A stretch of DNA of 64,000 nucleotides, taken from positions 124,001-188,000 of the forward strand of contig JAEURJ010000002.1 of NCBI GenBank assembly GCA_016789305.1, in the 5' to 3' direction. Both the position numbers and the translations under genes were made by a program. This stretch comes from Anaerolineales bacterium (lineage in GTDB: Bacteria; Chloroflexota; Anaerolineae; Anaerolineales; Villigracilaceae). This document shows, in pieces, positions 17,371 to 25,302 of this stretch. The notes under the pieces are model-generated. The model saw only the letters and a program-made list of their open reading frames with translations. It was not told where the DNA came from and ran no database searches. Every line of letters starts with the position of its first letter. The stretch's first letter is position 1.

Positions 17371-18780
17371 TTACTTGAAGAGGGTTGTGATATGCTGGAT
17401 GAATTCGGGGTTGAATTCCCTAAACCTTTTGACGTTACTTGAAAATGGAAGCAAAACTCCAATGACGATAGTATACGCCCAAAGAGTTGCGGCTAAAATG
17501 GCGAAAAGTTTTTTGCTCTTCAGTGAGTCGAATCCGCTCCAGAGGCCGAGCAAGGCTAGAAGGGTCAGAGCAGGGACCAGGTCCAGTAGGTAGCGCATGG
17601 TAGTGTAGAAAAATATCTGGGTGATAAAAAATAGCAGCAGCGTGGAGCCGGTCGACGAGGTGGAAATCCAGAAAAGCTCCTTGCGTTTGCGCAGAAAGGC
17701 GAAGAGTAAAAATGGACTTGCAACCAGCAGCCCTGTGGTTCCTTCGGAAAGATAGTAATAGATTTTCGGACTGTAATTCACGAGCCAGGAGGCAGGTCCA
17801 CCCCAAAGCACAGGCTTGATAAATGGGAAGACATCTTTGAATTCGAGTGGGTTGAGAAGGATTTTAAATAGATTGGGCGGGATGTATGCGAGTGAGAATG
17901 TATCTTTGATATGGGCGTTGATGTTGAAGCCTGTAAGCTGATAGGTATATCCAAACTCCGTGATCGAACCAAAACGCGCGTAGTTGTACCCTGCGTAGGC
18001 ACTGGCCCCGACCAAAAGCGGCATGCCGATTGATGCGAGAAAGGGAAGAAGCTTTTCTTTTTGGTTTCGATATGCCCAGGCGAAAAAAACGACCAATAAA
18101 AATGCTATTGGCAAGGCAAGCGGGGTGCGTGAGCCTGTTGCAAGCGTAAAAAAGATACCCGTCAGAATTAATTTTGAAGTTGTCGGATTTCGAAATGAAC
18201 CAAACAGAAAATACAACCCGCCGATGAAGAAACATTGCCCGCTGACAATGGCGGCCTCATAAATGCGCGCCTCGACCAAGACGAATGGAAGCGGATTGAC
18301 CGTGCCTGCAAGGATAATGCTCGCCAAAATAATGAACGGGGGGATTTCTGGAAAATAATTTTTCCAAACGTCGTAGAGGATGAGAACCAGAAAAATAAAT
18401 GTGCCAGCCAAAAAAATAAAGGTAAGGATGTTGTCGCCAATTTCACGGGTAAAAACAAACTTTACAAGCGCTAGCAAAAGCGCAGGCGTGGGCCCCCAAT
18501 ATAAATAATATTTTCCTTTATAAAGCGTGGCATCCCATAGCGCGGAGGTGTTTTCGCGATTGGCTGGTTCGTATGGATTCTCCAGTGCGAGCAGGGCTGG
18601 GTCGGGTTCAACTTCGAGGGCAAGCTGTCCATCGTGAAAAGCGGTCGCCTGGAGATCGTAATAATTTGTGGAAAGCGGGAAGTCTTTCCACAAGCCGAGG
18701 CTGACAAGCCAGAGGTAAAAAAGGATGATGAGTCCGCTGACAATGGTAAGGATCGAGATCGATTTCCAGTCTTTCTGCAT
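17371..18780 (-). CDS. Polytopic membrane protein, GT-C-like (paralogue of 14614-16281)
   Basis: A 469-residue protein with about eleven transmembrane segments. The first outward loop contains YYDLQATAFHDGQLALEVEP and LYKGKYYLYWGPTPALLLAL, shared with the paralogue two genes away. It ends nine bases before the HhH-coiled-coil gene. Its start at 18780 is only 49 bases from the divergent cysteine desulfurase start at 18829, leaving little room for two promoters. Sugar-lipid transferase activity is an inference from loop patterns, not a firm assignment. Confidence 0.65.
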   Translation of the reverse strand: MQKDWKSISILTIVSGLIILFYLWLVSLGLWKDFPLSTNYYDLQATAFHDGQLALEVEPDPALLALENPYEPANRENTSALWDATLYKGKYYLYWGPTPALLLALVKFVFTREIGDNILTFIFLAGTFIFLVLILYDVWKNYFPEIPPFIILASIILAGTVNPLPFVLVEARIYEAAIVSGQCFFIGGLYFLFGSFRNPTTSKLILTGIFFTLATGSRTPLALPIAFLLVVFFAWAYRNQKEKLLPFLASIGMPLLVGASAYAGYNYARFGSITEFGYTYQLTGFNINAHIKDTFSLAYIPPNLFKILLNPLEFKDVFPFIKPVLWGGPASWLVNYSPKIYYYLSEGTTGLLVASPFLLFAFLRKRKELFWISTSSTGSTLLLFFITQIFFYTTMRYLLDLVPALTLLALLGLWSGFDSLKSKKLFAILAATLWAYTIVIGVLLPFSSNVKRFREFNPEFIQHITTLFK

Positions 18781-18815
18781 TGCGGTATTTTATCATTCGG
18801 CAGTGAATTGTTTGC

Positions 18816-18821
18816 TATAAT
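18816..18821 (+). promoter_or_regulatory. Candidate -10 box, suggesting a leaderless transcript
   Basis: A perfect TATAAT ends 7 bases before the cysteine desulfurase ATG at 18829. Transcription from it would begin at or next to the start codon. No Shine-Dalgarno is present. The -35 region is poor. Confidence 0.4.
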
Positions 18822-18828
18822 CGATTTT

Positions 18829-19983
18829 ATGATTTATTTGGATTATGCAGCTACAACTCCCATGGATCAGCGCGTTTTGGATGCGATGTTTCCTTATTTT
18901 CGGGAAACATACGGAAATCCCTCGTCAATTCATCGCTTTGGGCAAAAAGCGGAGACCGCTGTGGAAGCGGCGCGTGAAAAGGTTGCAAAGGTTTTGCATT
19001 GCAGGCCTGATGAAATTATCTTCACCTCCTGTGGTTCCGAATCCGATAACCTTGCGTTGCGGGGTGCGGCAATAGCTCGACGAAACATCTCCGGTGAAAA
19101 ATGGATTTTGACCGCGAAAACTGAACACGATGCCGTGAAAAAGACTGCCGAACAACTTGAGAAAGAATATGGATTTCTACTCGAATGGTTGGATGTGGAT
19201 CAATATGGTTCGGTAACTCCCGAATCTTTAAGTAAGGCAGTTTGCAACGAGACAGCCCTGGCTTCCGTGATGCTTGCCAATAATGAGATCGGTACGATCA
19301 ATTCGATCCGTGAATTGGCACAAATTGCAAGGGCCAATCATATTCTTTTTCATACAGATGCGGTGCAGGCAGCAGCTTATCTCGATGTGAATGTCGATAC
19401 CCTTGGTGTGGATTTATTATCGCTGGGTGGACATAAATTTTACGGTCCCAAAGGCGTAGGTGCATTATACGTTCGCAAGGGCACAAAGCTTGTTCCGCAC
19501 ATGACAGGCGGTGGACAGGAAAATAGTCTGCGGGCTGGGACGCAGAATGTCCCGTACATCGTTGGGTTTGCTGAAGCGCTGTACCTGGCCGCGGAAGAAC
19601 GTGAAATGCGAACGAACCATGTCAGACCGCTGCGTGATCAAATCATTGGCCATGTTCTCGAAGGAATTCCCGATTCTCAATTGACAGGTCACCCTGAAAA
19701 CCGTTTGCCGAATCATGCCTCGTTCGTCTTCAAAGATGTGGATGGAAATTTCCTGCTGCAACTATTGGACTCGGCTGGTTTTGCATGTTCTTCCGGATCC
19801 GCCTGCAAGACAGGCAATCCTGAGCCCAGCGAAGTGGTGACATCACTGGGCTATTCCCGAGATTGGGCGCTGGGTTCCCTGCGTGTGACTCTCGGTGTCG
19901 ATTCCACACCAGGGCATGTTGATTCCTTTTTGAAGACTTTGCCAGATTTGGTTGAAAAAGCAAGAAACTTAAACCATACATAA
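18829..19983 (+). CDS. iscS: Cysteine desulfurase (NifS/IscS family)
   Basis: A 384-residue PLP enzyme that takes sulfur from cysteine for Fe-S clusters and tRNA thiolation. The start is MIYLDYAATTPMDQRVL, the classic N-terminus. The PLP lysine lies in LLSLGGHKFYGPKGVGALYV, and the persulfide-forming Cys in FACSSGSACKTGNPEPSEV. The long SSGSAC loop places it in the NifS/IscS group rather than SufS. No iscU lies beside it. The thiolation pair ttuB-ttuA at 46805-47943 would need a sulfur donor, so this enzyme could supply it; this is inference. Upstream frame extension to 18634 is spurious. Confidence 0.92.
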   Translation: MIYLDYAATTPMDQRVLDAMFPYFRETYGNPSSIHRFGQKAETAVEAAREKVAKVLHCRPDEIIFTSCGSESDNLALRGAAIARRNISGEKWILTAKTEHDAVKKTAEQLEKEYGFLLEWLDVDQYGSVTPESLSKAVCNETALASVMLANNEIGTINSIRELAQIARANHILFHTDAVQAAAYLDVNVDTLGVDLLSLGGHKFYGPKGVGALYVRKGTKLVPHMTGGGQENSLRAGTQNVPYIVGFAEALYLAAEEREMRTNHVRPLRDQIIGHVLEGIPDSQLTGHPENRLPNHASFVFKDVDGNFLLQLLDSAGFACSSGSACKTGNPEPSEVVTSLGYSRDWALGSLRVTLGVDSTPGHVDSFLKTLPDLVEKARNLNHT

Positions 19984-19997
19984 ACTCAGAATTCACC

Positions 19998-21488
19998 TTG
20001 AAAACCCAAATCATCACCCTCGAATCCCATGACGACCTGATCTCCGTCCGCGATAAATTATCGTGGGTGAAGACCCCGCGTGTGCTGTTGGTGTGGCCCA
20101 AGTATGAACAGGTCAACTTGCGCTTGCTTGATCTGAAGGTTTTACAGCGCCACACAGATTCACTGGGCGCGCAGTTGGGGTTGGTCACACGCCGTGCCAA
20201 CATTCGCAGGGATGCCGAGTCTTTGGGTATTCCCGTGTTTGGAACCACCTCCGCCGCGCAAAAGGACCTGTGGCCTTTCGCGCCTCCACGAACCCAACGT
20301 ATGCCGAAGAATCCACGGCGCGATTTACGTCAGTTGCGGGATACGGTGTACGAGAAAGAACCCGCATGGCGCACCTCATTGACCGGGCGCGTGATCACTT
20401 TCACAGTGGGGGTGATCGCCTTCGTAACAGTAGCCAGCCTCTTTGTCCCGCGCGCGGCGGTGACTTTATATCCCGAAACACAGATTCAGAAATCAGTCAT
20501 TCCAGTGACGGCAAGTGAATCCGTTCAATCCGCGTCCGTGACCGGAAGTATTCCCGCAAAAAAATTATCGGCCATCGTGGAGACGGAACAGTCACTGGCG
20601 ATTATCAGCGAGATTGCGATACCAAAATCAAAGGCGCAGGGCATTGCGCGTTTTACCAACTTGAGTCAGGGCGAAGTGAAAATCCCTGCCGGTACGATTG
20701 TCTCCACGGCAACAGACCTTCCGATCCGATTTGTAACTTTGAACGATACACTGCTCAATCCCGGTGTGGATGAATTTGTGGAAGTGCCGATTGAAGCATT
20801 GGAAGCGGGAGCAAGCGGCAATGTGCTGGCTGGAACCTTGATCGTTGTGGATGGCCCGCTTGGACTTTCCATCGCGGTTGGCAATCCCTCGGCGACATCA
20901 GGCGGTTCAGACTCATCCTTGATTGGTGCCACCGAAGAGGATCGTACACGCCTTCGCGATGTGGTGATGGAGAATTTGCGCCGCGATGCGGAAACCAATT
21001 TTCGCAATCAAATTGCGCCCGGCGATCTTTTGTTGATGGATACGTTCGAAGTGGTTCAGGTCATCGAAGAAACGTACGATCCGCCGGCAGGCCAGGCGGG
21101 CAATCAATTGAAACTAAAAATGAAAGTGGAATTTGCCGCCCGGTATGTTTCAGCGGAAGATATGGCGCAGGTCTCGAATGTGGCAATGGACTCGTCGATT
21201 CCGGAAGGTTTTGAAAAATCAGATGTCGCCGCCTATTCCCCTCTGACCGATCCATCCACGGATAATGCAGGTGTTTCCCATTTTGAATTGGACGTTTCGC
21301 GTGCGCTCCATAAAAAAGTGGATGACATACTGGTGCTGTCCATGGTTCGCGGATTACGACCGTCATCAGCGCTCGCTGAATTGACGTCTGCTTTATCCAT
21401 GCGTCAGCCGCCCGAGATCACACTCAGCCCTTCCTGGTGGCCGTGGATGCCGTTAATCCCATTTAATATCTCAGTCGAAACGAAATGA
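19998..21488 (+). CDS. Membrane-anchored baseplate-J-like (gp47) domain protein
   Basis: A 496-residue protein, apparently starting at TTG 19998. Residues 1-110 form a soluble Rossmann-like domain (VLLVWPKYEQVNLRLLDLKVL) with basic linker residues. A single transmembrane helix follows (about 130-152, VITFTVGVIAFVTVASLFV), then an extracytoplasmic beta-rich region with IARFTNLSQGEVKIPAGTIVSTA and VEVPIEALEAGASGNVLAG, the baseplate-J/gp47 pattern. No phage genes surround it; homologous layouts occur as cellular genes in Chloroflexota, probably in envelope biology. Its stop overlaps the ruvX start by ATGA, so it is co-translated with ruvX. Confidence 0.7.
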   Translation: MKTQIITLESHDDLISVRDKLSWVKTPRVLLVWPKYEQVNLRLLDLKVLQRHTDSLGAQLGLVTRRANIRRDAESLGIPVFGTTSAAQKDLWPFAPPRTQRMPKNPRRDLRQLRDTVYEKEPAWRTSLTGRVITFTVGVIAFVTVASLFVPRAAVTLYPETQIQKSVIPVTASESVQSASVTGSIPAKKLSAIVETEQSLAIISEIAIPKSKAQGIARFTNLSQGEVKIPAGTIVSTATDLPIRFVTLNDTLLNPGVDEFVEVPIEALEAGASGNVLAGTLIVVDGPLGLSIAVGNPSATSGGSDSSLIGATEEDRTRLRDVVMENLRRDAETNFRNQIAPGDLLLMDTFEVVQVIEETYDPPAGQAGNQLKLKMKVEFAARYVSAEDMAQVSNVAMDSSIPEGFEKSDVAAYSPLTDPSTDNAGVSHFELDVSRALHKKVDDILVLSMVRGLRPSSALAELTSALSMRQPPEITLSPSWWPWMPLIPFNISVETK

Positions 21489-21901
21489 GAATCCTTGCGG
21501 TAGACCACGGTGAAAAAAGAATCGGCCTTGCGTTAAGCGACTCCACTGCCACGATTGCGAGTCCGCTGAAAGTGGTGGAACATGTCTCGCGCATGATCGA
21601 TGCTGCACAGGTTGCGGAGATCGCCACACAAAACGATGTGAAGTTGATCGTTGTTGGACAATCATATGACGAAGACGGCAATCCGAATCCTGCGGGCCGT
21701 CGTGCGGGTCGCTTCGCCGATGAATTGAAAAATCAAACGAATATTCCCGTCGAAATGTGGGACGAATCATTTAGCACCAATATTGCCCGCGCTGCGCGGA
21801 TCGAACTCGGTGTTTCGCGAAAAAAACGCGCCGGCCATCAGGATGAATTTGCCGCGGTGGTCATTCTGCAATCTTATCTCGAAGCCAATCGGAAATCATA
21901 A
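21485..21901 (+). CDS. ruvX: Putative pre-16S rRNA nuclease / Holliday junction resolvase RuvX (YqgF)
   Basis: A 138-residue RNase-H-fold nuclease. It opens with MRILAVDHGEKRIGLALSD, containing the first catalytic Asp, then IVVGQSYDEDGN with an acidic residue, and ends with KKRAGHQDEFAAVVILQSYL, which holds the third Asp (in the family motif D-x-x-A-A). In Escherichia coli it processes the 16S rRNA 5' end. It overlaps the preceding gene by ATGA and is 3-21 bases from mltG. Confidence 0.9.
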   Translation: MRILAVDHGEKRIGLALSDSTATIASPLKVVEHVSRMIDAAQVAEIATQNDVKLIVVGQSYDEDGNPNPAGRRAGRFADELKNQTNIPVEMWDESFSTNIARAARIELGVSRKKRAGHQDEFAAVVILQSYLEANRKS

Positions 21902-21922
21902 ACCTTGAATCGTAAATCGAAT

Positions 21923-23038
21923 ATGCGCCGTTATCAACTTCATTTTATCCTTGCCTTTATTGTTCTTCTTGCCCTTGCCTGTATCTATCTTGCATTCGGA
22001 TATCTTCCGGCGCGCGCTTCGTTGTTGTACGGTCCGCCTGCTGCCTCACTTTCCATTTCAGACCGCATCGAATATTCCGCGCGGCTGCTTTCATACGGCG
22101 AGGTACTTACTGCCCCATATATTCCAAATGCCCCCGAACAACGTTTTCGTATTGAGCCGGGTGAATCGGTATATTCGATTGCCACGCGTCTTTACGATGC
22201 CGGTATTGTTTCAAACTCACAGGCCTTTTTCGATTATGTCGTTTACACTGGACTGGATATGACCATTCAAGCGGGGAAGTACACGCTCAGCCCGTCGCTT
22301 TCGATTGTGGATATCGCGAAGGCCCTGCAAAAATTTTCCCCGTCAGATGCGACTCTGGTAATTCTTTCAGGTTGGCGGATGGAGGAAATTGCCGCTTCGC
22401 TCCCGACCTCCGGTCTGTCCATTGACCCTCAGGCATTTATCTCCGCCGCGCAGACTCGTCCCGCCGTGTTGGATTTCCTTCCACCCTCCGCAAGCATGGA
22501 GGGATTCTTCTACCCTGATACCTATACACTTCCGCGCGAAACAACCGCCGAGCAAGTACTCGATATCATTGCGCGAAACTTTGTCCAGCACCTCACCGAA
22601 GATTTAAAGAATGGCTTCGCCAGCCAGGGGCTCGATATCCAGCAAGCTGTGACAGTCGCCTCCATTGTCGAGCGCGAGGCCATTCGACCTGAGGAAGCCC
22701 CGTTGATCGCCTCCGTCTATCTCAATCGTCTTGCCATTGGCATGAAACTGGATGCCGACCCAACGGTCCAATATGCAGTTGGGTTTAATCCCGCTCAAAA
22801 CACCTGGTGGACCAACCCTTTAAGCACTCCGGATTTGGACCTCGACTCGCCATTCAATACTTATAATTATTCAGGCCTGCCGCCTGCGCCCATTTCCAAT
22901 CCCAGCTATGAGTCGATGTATGCCGTGGCGTATCCCGCATCGACGCCCTATTATTACTTCCGCGCAAAATGTGATAATTCTGGTTTTCACCTGTTTGCAG
23001 CGACATTGGAAGAACAAATCGCAAATGGGTGTGAATAG
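21923..23038 (+). CDS. mltG: Endolytic murein transglycosylase MltG (YceG)
   Basis: A protein of about 371 residues with an N-terminal membrane helix (residues 5-27) and a LysM-like segment (RIEPGESVYSIATRLYDAGIV, near 85). The catalytic YceG domain is clear: VASIVEREAIRPEEAPLIASVYLNRL carries the catalytic Glu, followed by MKLDADPTVQYAVG and NTYNYSGLPPAPISNPS. It cuts nascent glycan strands at the cytoplasmic membrane. The start could be TTG 21905 or ATG 21923; neither has a good Shine-Dalgarno. Presence of MltG supports a peptidoglycan-containing cell. Confidence 0.9.
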   Translation: MRRYQLHFILAFIVLLALACIYLAFGYLPARASLLYGPPAASLSISDRIEYSARLLSYGEVLTAPYIPNAPEQRFRIEPGESVYSIATRLYDAGIVSNSQAFFDYVVYTGLDMTIQAGKYTLSPSLSIVDIAKALQKFSPSDATLVILSGWRMEEIAASLPTSGLSIDPQAFISAAQTRPAVLDFLPPSASMEGFFYPDTYTLPRETTAEQVLDIIARNFVQHLTEDLKNGFASQGLDIQQAVTVASIVEREAIRPEEAPLIASVYLNRLAIGMKLDADPTVQYAVGFNPAQNTWWTNPLSTPDLDLDSPFNTYNYSGLPPAPISNPSYESMYAVAYPASTPYYYFRAKCDNSGFHLFAATLEEQIANGCE

Positions 23039-23039
23039 T

Positions 23040-24152
23040 TTATTTTCCTTGAAATGAATCCCAAACTTCCAATGCGGGTTTGGGCGAGCCGTCAAAATTT
23101 TGCAGGCCGATGTAGGCGAAGTTGCCGAGCATCTCTGCGTCTTGTGGATTCTGTCCCTTCTTTTCCATTTCCGCTGCATACGAGTCGATATTGAAATCGC
23201 TCATCAATGTGTTGACCCAGAACGCGAGGCGCGGTCCCAGCTGATCGTGAATTGCGTTCAAATACGCCACCTGATCTTCGGGCGTATTGTTTAGTTGACG
23301 AAATGCCTCGGTGGAGAATCCGCCCTCGGCAATGGCAACCGGCTTATCGGTCCGCAGGAGAAGCGGGGTGTAATAATCGGTGGGGATGTCTTTTCCTGAT
23401 GGGAAGATAAAGTATGGATAGGATGAAATAGCCCATACGTCCAGGTTCGGTTCGAAGGCTTCGATCTGCTCCCAGTTGACATCATACTTTTGGCGATTTC
23501 CTTCTTCCGGCTGGGGGAACATGTTGTTGAGGTCATCCCATTGAAAGGTGACGAAGACCTGCGTCTCGGGCGATTCGGCTTTGACCAGTTCATAAATCTC
23601 GTTGTATAAACTAATGTAGTTTTGCGCGTCGTCGGGATAGGCATCCATGTACGTATTGATCTCGGAGGCAAGGCCGAGGTAGTGCGGATGAAAACTACGC
23701 ACGACCCACAACGCATAGTTTTTATACGCCGTGCGGACGTTCGGATTCGCAAAGCTCGCTTCCCAACCCGCGGGCAGGCCGCTAAACTCGCGGCGATTGA
23801 GTCCGTTTAGCGCATCCAACACGAAAATATATTCAAGATTATTTTGATGCGCGAGCTTGGTTTGATTGATGATGTCGGTGCGGGTTTGCGACTCGCCATC
23901 CACGCCATTCATGAAATCTTCCCAATTCGCGTTTTGTTGAATGAGCACAAAATCACCGTGTTTGCCCATGTCTTCAAATGTTTTGAAGACGCTTTCGAGT
24001 GTCACTTCGGGCGGGGAGGGAAAGAATCCATAGGTTGTTTTCGGGGAATTGAAAACAGAATTCTGAGGGGTGGGTGGAATGGCAGGCGTGCCGCTGCCGC
24101 AGGCAAGAGTCGCAAGAATGAGAATGGATGGAAAAATAAAATTTCGTCGCAT
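23040..24152 (-). CDS. Lipoprotein with clan GH-A glycosidase-like TIM barrel
   Basis: A 370-residue lipoprotein (signal and lipobox TLAC at residues 15-19; start ATG 24152 preceded by GGAG). The mature domain reads as a (beta/alpha)8 barrel similar to GH53/GH5-type enzymes: VLIQQNANWEDFM, then LGLASEINTYMDAYP with the likely acid/base Glu at the end of strand four, WAISSYPYFIFPSG, and PVAIAEGGFSTEAF with a likely nucleophile Glu on strand seven. The spacing fits clan GH-A. The substrate could be a plant or microbial galactan, but this is inference. It lies tail-to-tail with mltG (stops 2 bases apart). Confidence 0.7.
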   Translation of the reverse strand: MRRNFIFPSILILATLACGSGTPAIPPTPQNSVFNSPKTTYGFFPSPPEVTLESVFKTFEDMGKHGDFVLIQQNANWEDFMNGVDGESQTRTDIINQTKLAHQNNLEYIFVLDALNGLNRREFSGLPAGWEASFANPNVRTAYKNYALWVVRSFHPHYLGLASEINTYMDAYPDDAQNYISLYNEIYELVKAESPETQVFVTFQWDDLNNMFPQPEEGNRQKYDVNWEQIEAFEPNLDVWAISSYPYFIFPSGKDIPTDYYTPLLLRTDKPVAIAEGGFSTEAFRQLNNTPEDQVAYLNAIHDQLGPRLAFWVNTLMSDFNIDSYAAEMEKKGQNPQDAEMLGNFAYIGLQNFDGSPKPALEVWDSFQGK

Positions 24153-24203
24153 GTGAGTCTCCACGTAGATTACAGGAATCAGAGACGAAAAGTTGCGGCA
24201 AAT

Positions 24204-25253
24204 CTAAATTATTGTCTTTTCTTCGGAAACTCTTTGCAGTTTCAATTTTCCTTGGTTGTTTAGATAAATAGCTATCAAAACCATCCCCAATCCGATAAAA
24301 AACAAGATCAATCCCTCCCAAAAGATGGGACGCAGGATCGCGCCGACCATCGCGGAGGCGAGGTCACTGGCGTAATCTGATAGGGAAGTGGGCAGGGCTG
24401 CGCTTGCTCTTTGTGTGATGACCCGCTTTAAGATTGTGCCAATGATCGGCGCGCCTGTAATTCCTGCCAGCATGGCAAGCACACCTGTGGAAAGAAATGG
24501 GACTCCCCACCATGAAAGCCAGCTTTGCAGTGAGTTGACCGCAAGCAGCGTGAGCACGAATAGGAATCCAATTGGCAAAATGGGACTGAGTTTCATCAAT
24601 GTCCGAACGGTTTGGATTCGGTCACGCGGGTCTTTTTGTGGATTTTCTGATTCAAGAATGGTGACTTCATCAGGAAGCACCAACGCAGCAGTTTGCAACT
24701 CCGCTTGAATGACAGGTGTGAGAAGCGGGGTCAATTCCTCGGGTGGATTGCAAAAAGTAATGTCCTGTGCGGTAAGCAGGTTGATGGTCATTTGCGCCAC
24801 CTGCTCGAATGTGCAATCAGGCTGTGTGCGGAACAGGGTCAACACAGCTTGCACGCCGCTATCCGTTCCCATATTGGCTTTGACCGGCAGAAAGGAAATT
24901 TTTACCGAATTGCTTTGCATGTTGAGATAGGCGAAGAGCTCGTTGAGTGTGGTGTCGCCCATTAGTTTTAGGGTTTCCTGCGGCAGCAGGGTGCGGAAGA
25001 AATCCTCCCAGGCTTTGGTGCTCATCCCCTGCATGGCGAGAGGCAGGTCTTGAAAATCAATGGAGGAAGAAACCATTGCCTGTGCCATCACGGTGGGAAT
25101 GCGATCATAAAAATCCTCATTCGCCAGCACGTGTTGATAGGTCTCGGGTTTGAAGGCGCGCCGGTCAAATGTGAAGAAGACCAGCACGAAGACCGCAGTG
25201 AGTACGAAGAGAATGGCGAAGATGGTTGCAAGAACTTTTTTTATGATTTCCAT
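24204..25253 (-). CDS. Integral membrane protein of unknown function
   Basis: A 349-residue protein: an N-terminal membrane helix (about 7-30), a long extracytoplasmic helical domain (30-215) with two well-separated Cys (TQPDC and DITFC) that might form a disulfide, then three transmembrane segments (about 220-245, 250-275, 305-335) and a basic tail (KLKLQRVSEEK). The layout of a large N-proximal outward domain followed by a membrane bundle does not match a family I recognise. Confidence 0.65.
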   Translation of the reverse strand: MEIIKKVLATIFAILFVLTAVFVLVFFTFDRRAFKPETYQHVLANEDFYDRIPTVMAQAMVSSSIDFQDLPLAMQGMSTKAWEDFFRTLLPQETLKLMGDTTLNELFAYLNMQSNSVKISFLPVKANMGTDSGVQAVLTLFRTQPDCTFEQVAQMTINLLTAQDITFCNPPEELTPLLTPVIQAELQTAALVLPDEVTILESENPQKDPRDRIQTVRTLMKLSPILPIGFLFVLTLLAVNSLQSWLSWWGVPFLSTGVLAMLAGITGAPIIGTILKRVITQRASAALPTSLSDYASDLASAMVGAILRPIFWEGLILFFIGLGMVLIAIYLNNQGKLKLQRVSEEKTII

Positions 25254-25262
25254 ATTATCTAC

Positions 25263-25299
25263 TTTACTCTTTCGGGGGATTGGACCCCGAAAGAGTAAA
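25263..25299 (-). terminator. Intrinsic terminator of the amidohydrolase-CYTH gene
   Basis: A 15-bp perfect stem (TTTACTCTTTCGGGG and complement) with a 7-base loop begins 4 bases past the stop at 25303. The A/T-rich stem base supplies the U-tract on the minus strand. Confidence 0.75.
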
Positions 25300-25302
25300 T
25301 AA

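Noticed and set aside
19998..21488. Prophage or contractile tail fragment based on the baseplate-J domain
   Set aside because: There is a transmembrane helix inside the protein and no other tail, capsid or lysis gene nearby; ruvX and mltG are housekeeping.
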